DNA of 12,542 bases. Origin: Gammaproteobacteria bacterium (lineage in GTDB: Bacteria; Pseudomonadota; Gammaproteobacteria; UBA9214). Positions within the stretch are counted from its first letter, which is position 1. The number at the start of each line of letters is the position of its first letter. Shown piece after piece: positions 1 through 6,253 of this stretch. The stretch spans positions 1-12,542 of the forward strand of contig JAOUCV010000026.1 in the NCBI GenBank assembly GCA_029859555.1. The letters are read 5' to 3'. Below the pieces are notes generated by a model that had not been told where the DNA came from, did not search any database, and worked only from the letters and a program-made list of their open reading frames with translations. A program made the position numbers and the translations under genes.

Positions 1-1
1 C

Positions 2-304
2 TTTGAGTTGAGTGGCGAGCAGGCGGCCGGGCCGACAGGTAAACGCACTGGCAAGCGGGGTGGCAAGCCGTCTGGAAAAAAGACAGACAAACGCAAGGAC
101 GATCAGTCCGGCAAGCGGTCGGGCAAAAAAGTTAGCAAGAAGCAGGGCGCAAGGAAAAAGAAGCCAGGGAAAAAGAAACCAGTAAAAAAATCAAGCGGAA
201 AGCCAACCAGTAAGCGAGGTGACAAGTCGGCTGCCAGGACCGCAAAGAAAAAGCACAGCAGCCGCTGGGGCAAGAAGAAGGCAGCACGGAAAAAGTCCCG
301 ATGA
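2..304 (+). CDS. rnr: Ribonuclease R, C-terminal tail (5' end outside the window)
   Basis: The frame is open from base 2 and ends at TGA 302-304, so this is the 3' end of a gene beginning left of the window. It opens with Phe-Glu-Leu, which fits the last strand of an S1 RNA-binding domain, and continues as about 95 residues made almost wholly of Lys, Arg, Gly, Ser and Pro with recurring SGK/TGK units. RNase R is a processive 3'-5' exoribonuclease of the RNB family that degrades structured RNA, and its E. coli form ends in a comparable lysine-rich tail. The call rests on that tail and on the neighbour: rlmB starts 47 bp downstream, the classic rnr-rlmB pair. The catalytic RNB domain is not in the window, so the enzyme itself cannot be checked. 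A TTG at 8-10 could be taken as a start but is almost certainly internal. Confidence 0.8.
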   Translation, partial: FELSGEQAAGPTGKRTGKRGGKPSGKKTDKRKDDQSGKRSGKKVSKKQGARKKKPGKKKPVKKSSGKPTSKRGDKSAARTAKKKHSSRWGKKKAARKKSR

Positions 305-351
305 ATGCCGGGCATGTTTGCAATAACTGAGAAGTCGCGGAACGTAATGCC

Positions 352-1107
352 ATGAAATCGGCCGAACAGGTTTATGGACTGCACGCGGTTGCCGCTTTGC
401 TTGCGAGCCGTCCCGAAGCCATAAAGAAACTGCTGGTCACTGATGTGGCTGCTGACCGGCAGCTGGCGCCGTTGCTGGAGCAGGCGGTTGCGGCCGGCAT
501 CTCTATTCAAAAAATAAACCGCAAGGAACTGGATCAGCAGGCGCCCGGCGGTCGTCATCAGGGTGTGATTGCGGTCGTCCGTGAAGCGACCAGGGGTATC
601 AGCGAGCGGCAATTGCCGGACTTCCTGGCGGCATTAACCGAGCCGGCCTTTCTGCTGGTGCTCGACGGTGTCCAGGACCCGCATAACCTGGGTGCCTGTT
701 TGCGCACCGCCGATGCCGCCGGTGTGCATGCTGTGATCATGCCGCAAGACCGCGCTGTGGGGATAACACAGGTAGTGCACAAGGTTGCCTGCGGTGCGGT
801 GGAGTCGGTGCCTGTTTTTACCGTCACCAACCTGGCACGTACCCTGCGGCAGCTGCGTGATGCCGGGATCTGGATTTATGGCGCCAGCGATGCGGCGGAT
901 GCGATGCTTTATGAAAGTGATTTGCGCGGGCCGATTGCGCTAGTGCTGGGTGGTGAAGGCAAGGGCATGCGGCGCCTGACCCGCGAGCATTGCGACCACG
1001 TGCTGGCGATTCCCATGGCCGGGCAGGTGGAGAGCCTGAATGTGTCTGTGGCGGCGGGTGTGCTGCTGTTCGAGGCAAAACGCCAGCGCAGTTTGCCAAA
1101 TAACTAG
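352..1107 (+). CDS. rlmB: 23S rRNA (guanosine-2'-O-)-methyltransferase RlmB
   Basis: This 251-residue SPOUT-class RNA methyltransferase uses S-adenosylmethionine to methylate the 2'-OH of a 23S rRNA guanosine (Gm2251 in E. coli). Residues 1-75 form the L30e-like substrate-binding domain, with the typical YGLHAV start. The trefoil-knot catalytic domain covers about 90-245. All three family motifs are visible: NLGACLRTADAAG at 112-124 (Asn112 and Arg118 match the catalytic pair), GGEGKGM at 200-206, and the SLNVSVAAG segment from Ser228. Length is close to the E. coli protein (243). The ATG at 352 gives the expected N-terminus, although the ribosome binding site is weak. It lies 47 bp after the putative rnr and probably shares its transcript. 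A REP-like inverted repeat begins 22 bp after the stop. Confidence 0.97.
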   Translation: MKSAEQVYGLHAVAALLASRPEAIKKLLVTDVAADRQLAPLLEQAVAAGISIQKINRKELDQQAPGGRHQGVIAVVREATRGISERQLPDFLAALTEPAFLLVLDGVQDPHNLGACLRTADAAGVHAVIMPQDRAVGITQVVHKVACGAVESVPVFTVTNLARTLRQLRDAGIWIYGASDAADAMLYESDLRGPIALVLGGEGKGMRRLTREHCDHVLAIPMAGQVESLNVSVAAGVLLFEAKRQRSLPNN

Positions 1108-1129
1108 TCATACTCAATAAAAACAACAA

Positions 1130-1199
1130 CCTGCAGGAGCGGACCTTGTCCGCGATTGCTGTTTACCAACAAATCGCGGACAAGGTCCGCTCCTGCAGG
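1130..1199. repeat. REP-like inverted doublet (28-bp perfect arms, 14-nt loop)
   Basis: Bases 1130-1157 and 1172-1199 are perfect inverted copies of each other, separated by a 14-nt spacer (1158-1171). Each arm holds its own small palindrome, GCGGAC-CTT-GTCCGC, preceded by CAGGA. This layout of two REP units head to head matches the REP doublets (REPIN/BIME) of Pseudomonas and relatives, whose REP core also reads like GGAGCGG-CCTTGT-CGCG. In RNA it would form a very stable 28-bp hairpin after rlmB. It has no T-tract, so it is not a standard intrinsic terminator, but it could stabilise or bound the rnr-rlmB transcript. It sits just upstream of the rpsF promoter. Confidence 0.85.
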
Positions 1200-1207
1200 G
1201 GCGAATA

Positions 1208-1236
1208 TTGCATCTGTGCCGACCCTAACGTAGAAT
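1208..1236 (+). promoter_or_regulatory. Sigma70-type promoter for the rpsF-rpsR-rplI block
   Basis: TTGCAT (1208-1213) and TAGAAT (1231-1236) are separated by exactly 17 nt, a good match to the -35/-10 consensus. The bases just after the -10 are GCGCGC, a GC-rich discriminator of the kind found at stable-RNA and ribosomal-protein promoters under ppGpp/DksA control. The predicted start, near 1243, would leave a leader of about 87 nt before rpsF. The prediction rests on sequence only. Confidence 0.65.
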
Positions 1237-1277
1237 GCGCGCTCTTCTAAGAGGCTGATAATCAGCTGAATAATTAA

Positions 1278-1322
1278 CTCCTTGCCTGTTGCATAGACAG
1301 CAGGCTACTCATCCATAAGGAG
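1278..1322 (+). promoter_or_regulatory. rpsF leader structure that can sequester the Shine-Dalgarno site (candidate S6:S18 autoregulatory element)
   Basis: A GCCTGTTG (1284-1291) / CAGCAGGC (1298-1305) stem of 8 bp, with one G-U pair and a 6-nt loop, is extended on its 5' side by CTCCTT (1278-1283). That hexamer is the exact complement of AAGGAG (1317-1322), the Shine-Dalgarno sequence of rpsF. The two helices would be separated by an 11-nt bulge on the 3' side (1306-1316). In many bacteria an S6:S18 protein complex binds a two-helix motif with an asymmetric bulge in its own mRNA leader. The position and layout here fit that, and pairing of the SD gives a direct way to block translation. Whether the protein complex binds here is inference. 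A smaller hairpin, GCTGA-TAA-TCAGC (1254-1266), lies just upstream. Confidence 0.55.
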
Positions 1323-1329
1323 ACATTTG

Positions 1330-1803
1330 ATGAGACACTACGAAATCGTGTTTCTGGTCCATCCTGACCAGAGTGAACAGGTAAACGCCATGGTCGATCG
1401 CTACCGCGCATCGATTGAAGCTGACGGCGGCACCATCCATCGACTCGAAGACTGGGGTCGACGCCAGCTTGCCTACCCGATCCAGAAGCTGCACAAGGCA
1501 CACTACGTGCTGATGAATATCGAATGTACTACTGCCGTCCTCGACGAGCTGAACAGTGCCTTCCGTTTTAACGATGCCGTTCTCAGAAGTGTGGTGATCT
1601 CCCGCAAGGAAGCCGTCACGGAAACTTCACTGCTGGCCAAACGGCCGGAAGAAAAGCGCGAACGGGAACCGTCCGGTGATGCAGCTGCTGCACCAGCTGC
1701 ACCTGCACCTGCTGAAGCAGCCGCAGACGATGCCCCGGCGGCGGTTGCAGACGAAGCGGCTCCGCAAGCAGCGCCTGAAGAACCGGCACCTGCAGCGGAA
1801 TAA
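1330..1803 (+). CDS. rpsF: 30S ribosomal protein S6
   Basis: The first 105 residues or so are a standard S6 fold, beginning [18 protein letters not shown] and including the GRRQLAYPI segment. S6 binds 16S rRNA in the platform of the small subunit together with S18, whose gene follows. ATG 1330 is chosen over the TTG three bases earlier because AAGGAG at 1317-1322 is spaced 7 nt from the ATG and the product then starts like known S6 proteins. The protein has 157 residues, longer than the E. coli one (about 131-135). The extra length is a low-complexity tail of Ala, Pro, Glu and Asp from about residue 115. A charged, variable S6 tail is known in the family (glutamylated by RimK in E. coli), but this one ends in a single Glu. 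The next gene, rpsR, starts 31 bp downstream. Confidence 0.97.
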   Translation: MRHYEIVFLVHPDQSEQVNAMVDRYRASIEADGGTIHRLEDWGRRQLAYPIQKLHKAHYVLMNIECTTAVLDELNSAFRFNDAVLRSVVISRKEAVTETSLLAKRPEEKREREPSGDAAAAPAAPAPAEAAADDAPAAVADEAAPQAAPEEPAPAAE

Positions 1804-1834
1804 CACTGGCTCAACAAACAAGAGAGGATTCATC

Positions 1835-2059
1835 ATGGCTCGTTACTATCGTCGTCGTAAATTCTGCCGTTTCACGGCTGAAGGTACCAAGGAAATTGAT
1901 TACAAGGATCTAGCCGTACTCAAGCAGTACGTTTCCGAGACCGGCAAGATTGTGCCCAGTCGCATTACCGGCACCAAGGCAAGATATCAACGGCAGTTGT
2001 CGACCGCAATCAAGCGCGCGCGTTACCTGGCGCTGCTGCCTTATTGCGACGCCCACTAG
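1835..2059 (+). CDS. rpsR: 30S ribosomal protein S18
   Basis: This 74-residue protein is nearly superimposable on E. coli S18: it starts [13 protein letters not shown], contains [12 protein letters not shown] and [13 protein letters not shown], and ends in [13 protein letters not shown]18 binds the 30S platform as a dimer with S6. ATG 1835 is preceded by GAGAGGA (spacing about 6 nt). A longer open frame reaches back into rpsF but is only the out-of-frame reading of the rpsF tail. The spacing to rpsF is 31 bp, and the primosomal gene priB, which separates these two genes in E. coli, is not present. Confidence 0.98.
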   Translation: MARYYRRRKFCRFTAEGTKEIDYKDLAVLKQYVSETGKIVPSRITGTKARYQRQLSTAIKRARYLALLPYCDAH

Positions 2060-2099
2060 CCGTTACGGGTAACAGAAAACCTCGCAGTTCTCACAAGCT

Positions 2100-3029
2100 A
2101 TGAAGGCCCTGGCTGCTTACATTGTCAGTGGACGCTGGCAGGCGATACTGGCAGCCTCGGTCAGTGGTGTCCTGACGATGCTGGCGCCACCGTTTGGCAG
2201 TATGCTGAATTACCTGGCTGCAGCTATAGTGGCACTGGTAACGCTGCATATCGGTATATTGCCGGGCCTGCAGGTAATGGCCATGGCCGCAGCGGCCACC
2301 CTGCTGTTTTACCAGCTGCTGGGCGCGCAGGCCATTATTGCGCTGGTAATGATATTGATGTTGTGGTTGCCATGCTGGATAGCGGCGACTGTTTTGCAAC
2401 AGACCAACAACCTGGGGCAGTCATTCAAGGCCGCAGTGCTGTTTGGAGTCTGTCTGCTGCTACTGGTGTTCAGCTTTTATGGTGACCCGGCAGCCTGGTG
2501 GATGGAGCAATTGCAGCTGGTTGAGGCAACCCTGGCTGAGGCCGGGCTGTCGTTTCCGGTGCTGATGGACGAGCAGCTGTTGCAGGAAATATCTGCGCTC
2601 ATGACCGGCATGGTGATTGCGTCGCTGGTGATTGGTGTACTGGCGAGTTTGTTGCTGGGGCGCTGGTGGCAATCAGTGCTGGTTCATCCGGGAGCGTTCC
2701 GGGAAGAGTTTTATGGATTGCGGCTCGGAGTAACAAACGGGCTGATTACGCTGGGTATTATGCTGCTTGCCCGGTTTATGCAGGGCACTGTCAGTGATTT
2801 TGGTGCCCAGCTGGCAATGATCATGCTGGTGCCGTATCTGCTGATCGGGCTGGCGGTGATTCACTGCCTGCTGTACCGGGCGGGCCGTGGAAGCGGCTGG
2901 CTGATAGGAATATACATACTGCTGGTTTTTGTACCGCAGGCCACGTTGCTGCTTGCGGCTGGTGGTTTGGTAGACACCTGGGTTGATTTTCGTCGCCGTT
3001 TGATGCGTGACGGAGACAATGCCGATTAA
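2100..3029 (+). CDS. DUF2232-type multi-pass inner-membrane protein, function unknown
   Basis: The 309 residues are very hydrophobic, with roughly seven or eight membrane segments: about 10-30, 38-55, 57-75, 78-97, 118-136, 163-187, 206-228, 235-258 and 264-288 are the hydrophobic stretches. The protein ends in a short basic, presumably cytoplasmic tail (FRRRLMRDGDNAD). A predicted membrane protein of the DUF2232 (YybS-like) family sits at exactly this place, between rpsR and rplI, in Pseudomonas and other gammaproteobacteria, and position together with topology is the main basis for the call. No enzymatic motif is visible and the function is not known to me. ATG 2100 lies 40 bp after rpsR with a poor Shine-Dalgarno sequence, so translation may depend on coupling or be low compared with its ribosomal neighbours. 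rplI begins 32 bp downstream. Confidence 0.8.
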   Translation: MKALAAYIVSGRWQAILAASVSGVLTMLAPPFGSMLNYLAAAIVALVTLHIGILPGLQVMAMAAAATLLFYQLLGAQAIIALVMILMLWLPCWIAATVLQQTNNLGQSFKAAVLFGVCLLLLVFSFYGDPAAWWMEQLQLVEATLAEAGLSFPVLMDEQLLQEISALMTGMVIASLVIGVLASLLLGRWWQSVLVHPGAFREEFYGLRLGVTNGLITLGIMLLARFMQGTVSDFGAQLAMIMLVPYLLIGLAVIHCLLYRAGRGSGWLIGIYILLVFVPQATLLLAAGGLVDTWVDFRRRLMRDGDNAD

Positions 3030-3061
3030 TCAAGACAAGTTAATAGCTAGAGGTTGTAACA

Positions 3062-3508
3062 ATGGAAATTATTCTGCTGGAAAAAATAGCCAACCTGGGC
3101 GCCATGGGCGAGAAGGTTAATGTAAAGCCGGGATATGGAAGAAATTACCTGATACCGCAAGGCAAGGCTGCGCCGGCAACTGCCGAGAATATCGCCGAAT
3201 ACGAGGCGCGTCGCGCGGATCTTGAAAAGGCTGCTGCCGAGACGCTGACTGCGGCAGAAGCGCGTCGCGATGCTCTACTGGACCAGGTCATCACCATTGC
3301 CTCAAAGGCGGGCGATGAGGGTAAATTGTTTGGTTCGATTGGTACCGCGGATATTGCCGGTGTCATTTCCGAGAAACTGGTGGCGGTTGAACGTAACGAA
3401 GTGCGTCTCCCGGACGGTGCCTTCCGCACAACAGGTGAGCACGATGTGCAAATACAGTTGCACACGGATGTAAATGTTGTCGTAAAACTGGTTATTGAAG
3501 CGGAATAG
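3062..3508 (+). CDS. rplI: 50S ribosomal protein L9
   Basis: The 148-residue product matches L9 along its whole length. The N-terminal RNA-binding domain ([13 protein letters not shown], then [18 protein letters not shown]) is joined by the long connecting helix (about 40-75) to the C-terminal domain, which carries [17 protein letters not shown] and [16 protein letters not shown]9 sits at the base of the L1 stalk of the large subunit and helps hold reading frame. Its start is supported by an AGAGG at 3049-3053. It is the last gene of the ribosomal block. A strong GC-rich hairpin follows 49 bp after the stop. Confidence 0.98.
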   Translation: MEIILLEKIANLGAMGEKVNVKPGYGRNYLIPQGKAAPATAENIAEYEARRADLEKAAAETLTAAEARRDALLDQVITIASKAGDEGKLFGSIGTADIAGVISEKLVAVERNEVRLPDGAFRTTGEHDVQIQLHTDVNVVVKLVIEAE

Positions 3509-3557
3509 TAAAAACAGCGCGCACTAATACCCGCAAGCTGTTGTAGCAAAGAAACAT

Positions 3558-3586
3558 TACAGGCGGCCCTGCAAAGGCCGCCTGTA
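3558..3586 (+). terminator. Hairpin terminator after rplI
   Basis: ACAGGCGGCC (3559-3568) and GGCCGCCTGT (3576-3585) pair perfectly around a 7-nt loop, and a T-A pair (3558/3586) makes 11 bp. The tail (TATTCGTT) is only moderately T-rich. Its place at the end of the ribosomal block and the strength of the stem support an intrinsic terminator, perhaps a leaky one letting some transcription into dnaB. Confidence 0.65.
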
Positions 3587-3666
3587 TTCGTTCCAGGGTC
3601 TGTTATCCGGATGCATAAAGACGCCTTCATTACAATGATGTCTTTGTGCCGTGATTATGATATTTA

Positions 3667-3697
3667 TTACCGGGTCGTCGAGGGGGCGACCTGGTAA
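3667..3697 (+). promoter_or_regulatory. Hairpin in the dnaB upstream region, role unknown
   Basis: TTACCGGGTCG (3667-3677) pairs with CGACCTGGTAA (3687-3697) over 11 bp with one G-U pair and a 9-nt loop, ending 24 bp before the dnaB ATG. No T-tract follows, so it does not look like a terminator. It could be a leader structure of the dnaB mRNA or a palindromic protein site. A second, weaker hairpin (AAAGAC 3617-3622 with GTCTTT 3640-3645) lies upstream. I found no convincing -35/-10 pair for dnaB, although a TATGAT at 3656-3661 is a possible isolated -10. Confidence 0.4.
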
Positions 3698-3721
3698 ACA
3701 TTCCACTATTAAAATTATTCC

Positions 3722-5122
3722 ATGGCCGAAACGCTTCGTTCTGCAGATGTAATTCATTCCGAGACGGACGCACTTAAAGTGCCGCCGCATTCCTTGCAGG
3801 CCGAGCAAGCGGTACTGGGCGGTCTCATGCTGGACAACAGCACCTGGGACGTGGTCGCAGACCGTGTCAGTGAAGAAGATTTCTACCGTCGTAATCACCG
3901 CCTGATTTTTCATGCCATTGTCGAGCTCGCGGATAGAAGTGATCCGCTGGATGCAGTCACGCTCTCCGAATGGCTCAGTCATAACGGTCTGCTGGACGAC
4001 GTTGGCGGACTTGCTGCACTGGGTGCATTGGCGCAGAACACGCCAAGTGCGGCAAATATCAAGGCCTATGCGGATATCGTGCGCGACAAGTCGGTGGCGC
4101 GGCAGCTGGTGTCAGTCGGCAACACCATCGCAGGCAGCGCGCTGGAGTCAGAAGGGCGCGAGACCGCCGAGTTGTTGAATGACGCCGAGAAGCTGGTATT
4201 TGACATTGCCGAGCAGGGTAACCGTGGCAAGCGTGGCTTCAAGAGTATTCGCACACTGCTGACAGCTGCGGTAGACCGCATTGACATGTTGTCTCAGCAG
4301 GATAATCCACTCACCGGTGTGTCGACCGGCTTTTCCGATCTGGATGAAATGACAGCCGGGCTGCAGCCCTCCGATCTGATTATCGTTGCCGGGCGCCCCT
4401 CGATGGGCAAGACCACGCTGGCAGTGAACTTTGCCGAGAATGCGGCGATCAAGAACCAGGTGCCGGTTGCGATCTTTAGTATGGAGATGCCCGGAGAGTC
4501 TCTGGCGCTGCGTATGATGTCTTCGCTGGGCCACATAGACCAGCACAAGATCCGCACCGGTAAGCTCGATGATGATGACTGGCCCAGACTGACCTCGGCG
4601 GTCAGCCTGCTGGATATTGCGCCGATTTTTATTGACGACACCCCGGCATTATCACCGATGGAACTGCGCGCGCGTGCCCGGCGACTGAAACGCGAGCATG
4701 GCATCGGCATGATCGTGATCGATTATCTGCAACTGATGCAAACAGGTAGCACCCGGGATAATCGCACCACGGAAATATCCGAAATTTCGCGCAACCTGAA
4801 GGCGCTGGCAAAGGAACTGGAAGTGCCGGTGATTGCACTGTCCCAGTTGAATCGCAGTCTTGAACAGCGCTCGGACCGGCGCCCGGTCATGTCTGACCTG
4901 CGTGAGTCCGGCGCTATTGAGCAGGACGCCGATGTCATCATGTTCATCTATCGCGATGAAGTCTATAACGAGGACAGTCCCCACAAGGGCCTTGCCGAAA
5001 TCATTATCGGTAAACAGCGTAACGGTCCGATCGGTACGCGCCTGCTGACCTTCAGGGGGCAGTTCACGCGCTTTGAAAATTACGCAGCCGACAGCCAGTA
5101 CAGCGGTGGTGAGTTTGGATGA
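3722..5122 (+). CDS. dnaB: Replicative DNA helicase DnaB
   Basis: This is the hexameric 5'-3' helicase that unwinds DNA at the replication fork and recruits DnaG primase. The 466 residues cover the full family length (E. coli 471). The N-terminal primase-interacting domain (about 20-165) has PPHSLQAEQAVLGGLMLD and the NTPSAANIKAYADIVR motif. The linker and RecA-like ATPase domain carry Walker A GRPSMGKTT (224-232, Lys230), Walker B MIVIDYLQL (330-338, Asp334), LSQLNRSLEQR, and the DLRESGAIEQDAD and KQRNGPIGT segments. No intein or insertion is present. ATG 3722 gives the expected N-terminus, but no clear Shine-Dalgarno sequence precedes it: the upstream bases are AT-rich. The stop overlaps the start of alr in an ATGA, implying coupled translation. 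Confidence 0.98.
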   Translation: MAETLRSADVIHSETDALKVPPHSLQAEQAVLGGLMLDNSTWDVVADRVSEEDFYRRNHRLIFHAIVELADRSDPLDAVTLSEWLSHNGLLDDVGGLAALGALAQNTPSAANIKAYADIVRDKSVARQLVSVGNTIAGSALESEGRETAELLNDAEKLVFDIAEQGNRGKRGFKSIRTLLTAAVDRIDMLSQQDNPLTGVSTGFSDLDEMTAGLQPSDLIIVAGRPSMGKTTLAVNFAENAAIKNQVPVAIFSMEMPGESLALRMMSSLGHIDQHKIRTGKLDDDDWPRLTSAVSLLDIAPIFIDDTPALSPMELRARARRLKREHGIGMIVIDYLQLMQTGSTRDNRTTEISEISRNLKALAKELEVPVIALSQLNRSLEQRSDRRPVMSDLRESGAIEQDADVIMFIYRDEVYNEDSPHKGLAEIIIGKQRNGPIGTRLLTFRGQFTRFENYAADSQYSGGEFG

Positions 5123-6192
5123 CCCGACCGGTCCGGGCACATATCAACCTGCAGGCCCTGCAACATAATTTCTCCCGCGTTCAGCAAGCGGCACCCCGCA
5201 GCAGGGTTATGGCCATCATCAAGGCCAATGCCTATGGTCACGGCATGGTCAGGGTGGCGCAGTCGCTAGCGGATGCCGATGCCTTTGGTGTTGCCTGTAT
5301 CGATGAGGCCATCAGTTTGCGAGAGGCCGGTTTTGACCGGCGCATCGTGTTGCTGGAAGGCCTGTTTGATGCCGAGGATATCGCGCTGGTTAACGGCTTT
5401 CAGCTGGATGTGGTTATTCATCATGAAAGTCAGCTGGCGTTACTGGAGCAGGGCAGTTTGCTGCGGCCGCTGGATGTCTGGGTAAAGCTGGATACCGGCA
5501 TGCACCGGCTTGGCTTTGCAACAGAAAGCATCAAGGCGCTGACCGCGCGCCTGCAAAAGATTCCGCAAATAGGGGCTATACGCTACATGTCGCATTTTCC
5601 CTGTGCCGATGACCTGGACAGCAGTTCGACCGCCCGGCAGCGACAGACGTTTCTGGACGCGCTCGCGGCTATCCCGGCAGAACAGACGCTGGCGAATTCT
5701 GCTGCCATCGTTGGCTGGCCCGACACCCATCTGGACTGGGTTCGCCCGGGTATCATGCTCTACGGCGCCAGCCCGCTGATTGGCCGCAGTGCTGCATCAC
5801 TTGATCTGCAGCCGGTGATGACGCTCAGTACCCGTTTGATTGCCGTCAATGCACGTCAGGCAGGGGATGCAATCGGCTACGGTGGCGACTGGGTCTGTCC
5901 GACTGACAGGCTGGTTGGTGTGGCGGCCATTGGTTACGGTGACGGTTATCCGCGGCATGCGCCAGGCGGTACCCCGGTGCTGGTTAATGGCAAGCCGGCA
6001 AACCTTGCGGGACGCGTCTCCATGGATATGATTTGTATTGACCTTGCAGATCACCCGCAAGCCAGGGTCGGTGACGAGGTGGTTCTCTGGGGTGAAGGTT
6101 TGCCGGTTGACGAGGTGGCGGCAGCGGCCGGTACCATCTCCTATGAATTACTCTGCGGCGTTGGTTCGCGGGTGCATTTCGACTACAGCTGA
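5119..6192 (+). CDS. alr: Alanine racemase (PLP-dependent)
   Basis: The enzyme interconverts L- and D-alanine, the latter needed for peptidoglycan. It is a fold-type III PLP protein with an N-terminal TIM barrel (about 1-225) and a C-terminal beta domain. The PLP lysine is Lys35 in AIIKANAYGHG. The opposing catalytic tyrosine is Tyr254 in GDAIGYGGDW. Other landmarks are KLDTGMHRLGF, the WVRPGIMLYGASP segment, AIGYGDGYPR, and GRVSMDMICID. Length (357) is normal for the proteobacterial Alr/DadX group. The ATG overlaps the dnaB stop by four bases. The dnaB-alr order is common in gammaproteobacteria and argues for the biosynthetic Alr over the catabolic DadX, since no dadA lies nearby. Confidence 0.97.
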   Translation: MTRPVRAHINLQALQHNFSRVQQAAPRSRVMAIIKANAYGHGMVRVAQSLADADAFGVACIDEAISLREAGFDRRIVLLEGLFDAEDIALVNGFQLDVVIHHESQLALLEQGSLLRPLDVWVKLDTGMHRLGFATESIKALTARLQKIPQIGAIRYMSHFPCADDLDSSSTARQRQTFLDALAAIPAEQTLANSAAIVGWPDTHLDWVRPGIMLYGASPLIGRSAASLDLQPVMTLSTRLIAVNARQAGDAIGYGGDWVCPTDRLVGVAAIGYGDGYPRHAPGGTPVLVNGKPANLAGRVSMDMICIDLADHPQARVGDEVVLWGEGLPVDEVAAAAGTISYELLCGVGSRVHFDYS

Positions 6193-6253
6193 ATGTAATC
6201 ATGTTTCCGCTGCTGTTCCACCGACAACTATCTGCTTACCCGGGGCATCACTG

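Noticed and set aside
103..612. Minus-strand 169-codon open frame over rnr/rlmB
   Set aside because: It is antisense to the Lys-rich rnr tail and rlmB; the product is low-complexity and matches nothing, so it is a shadow.
1676..1834. N-terminal extension of rpsR into rpsF
   Set aside because: It is the out-of-frame reading of the rpsF Ala/Pro tail; S18 starts at ATG 1835 with its own SD.
6038..6253. N-terminal extension of radA into alr
   Set aside because: The extra residues are the shifted reading of alr, and RadA proteins start at MAKxR just before the zinc finger.
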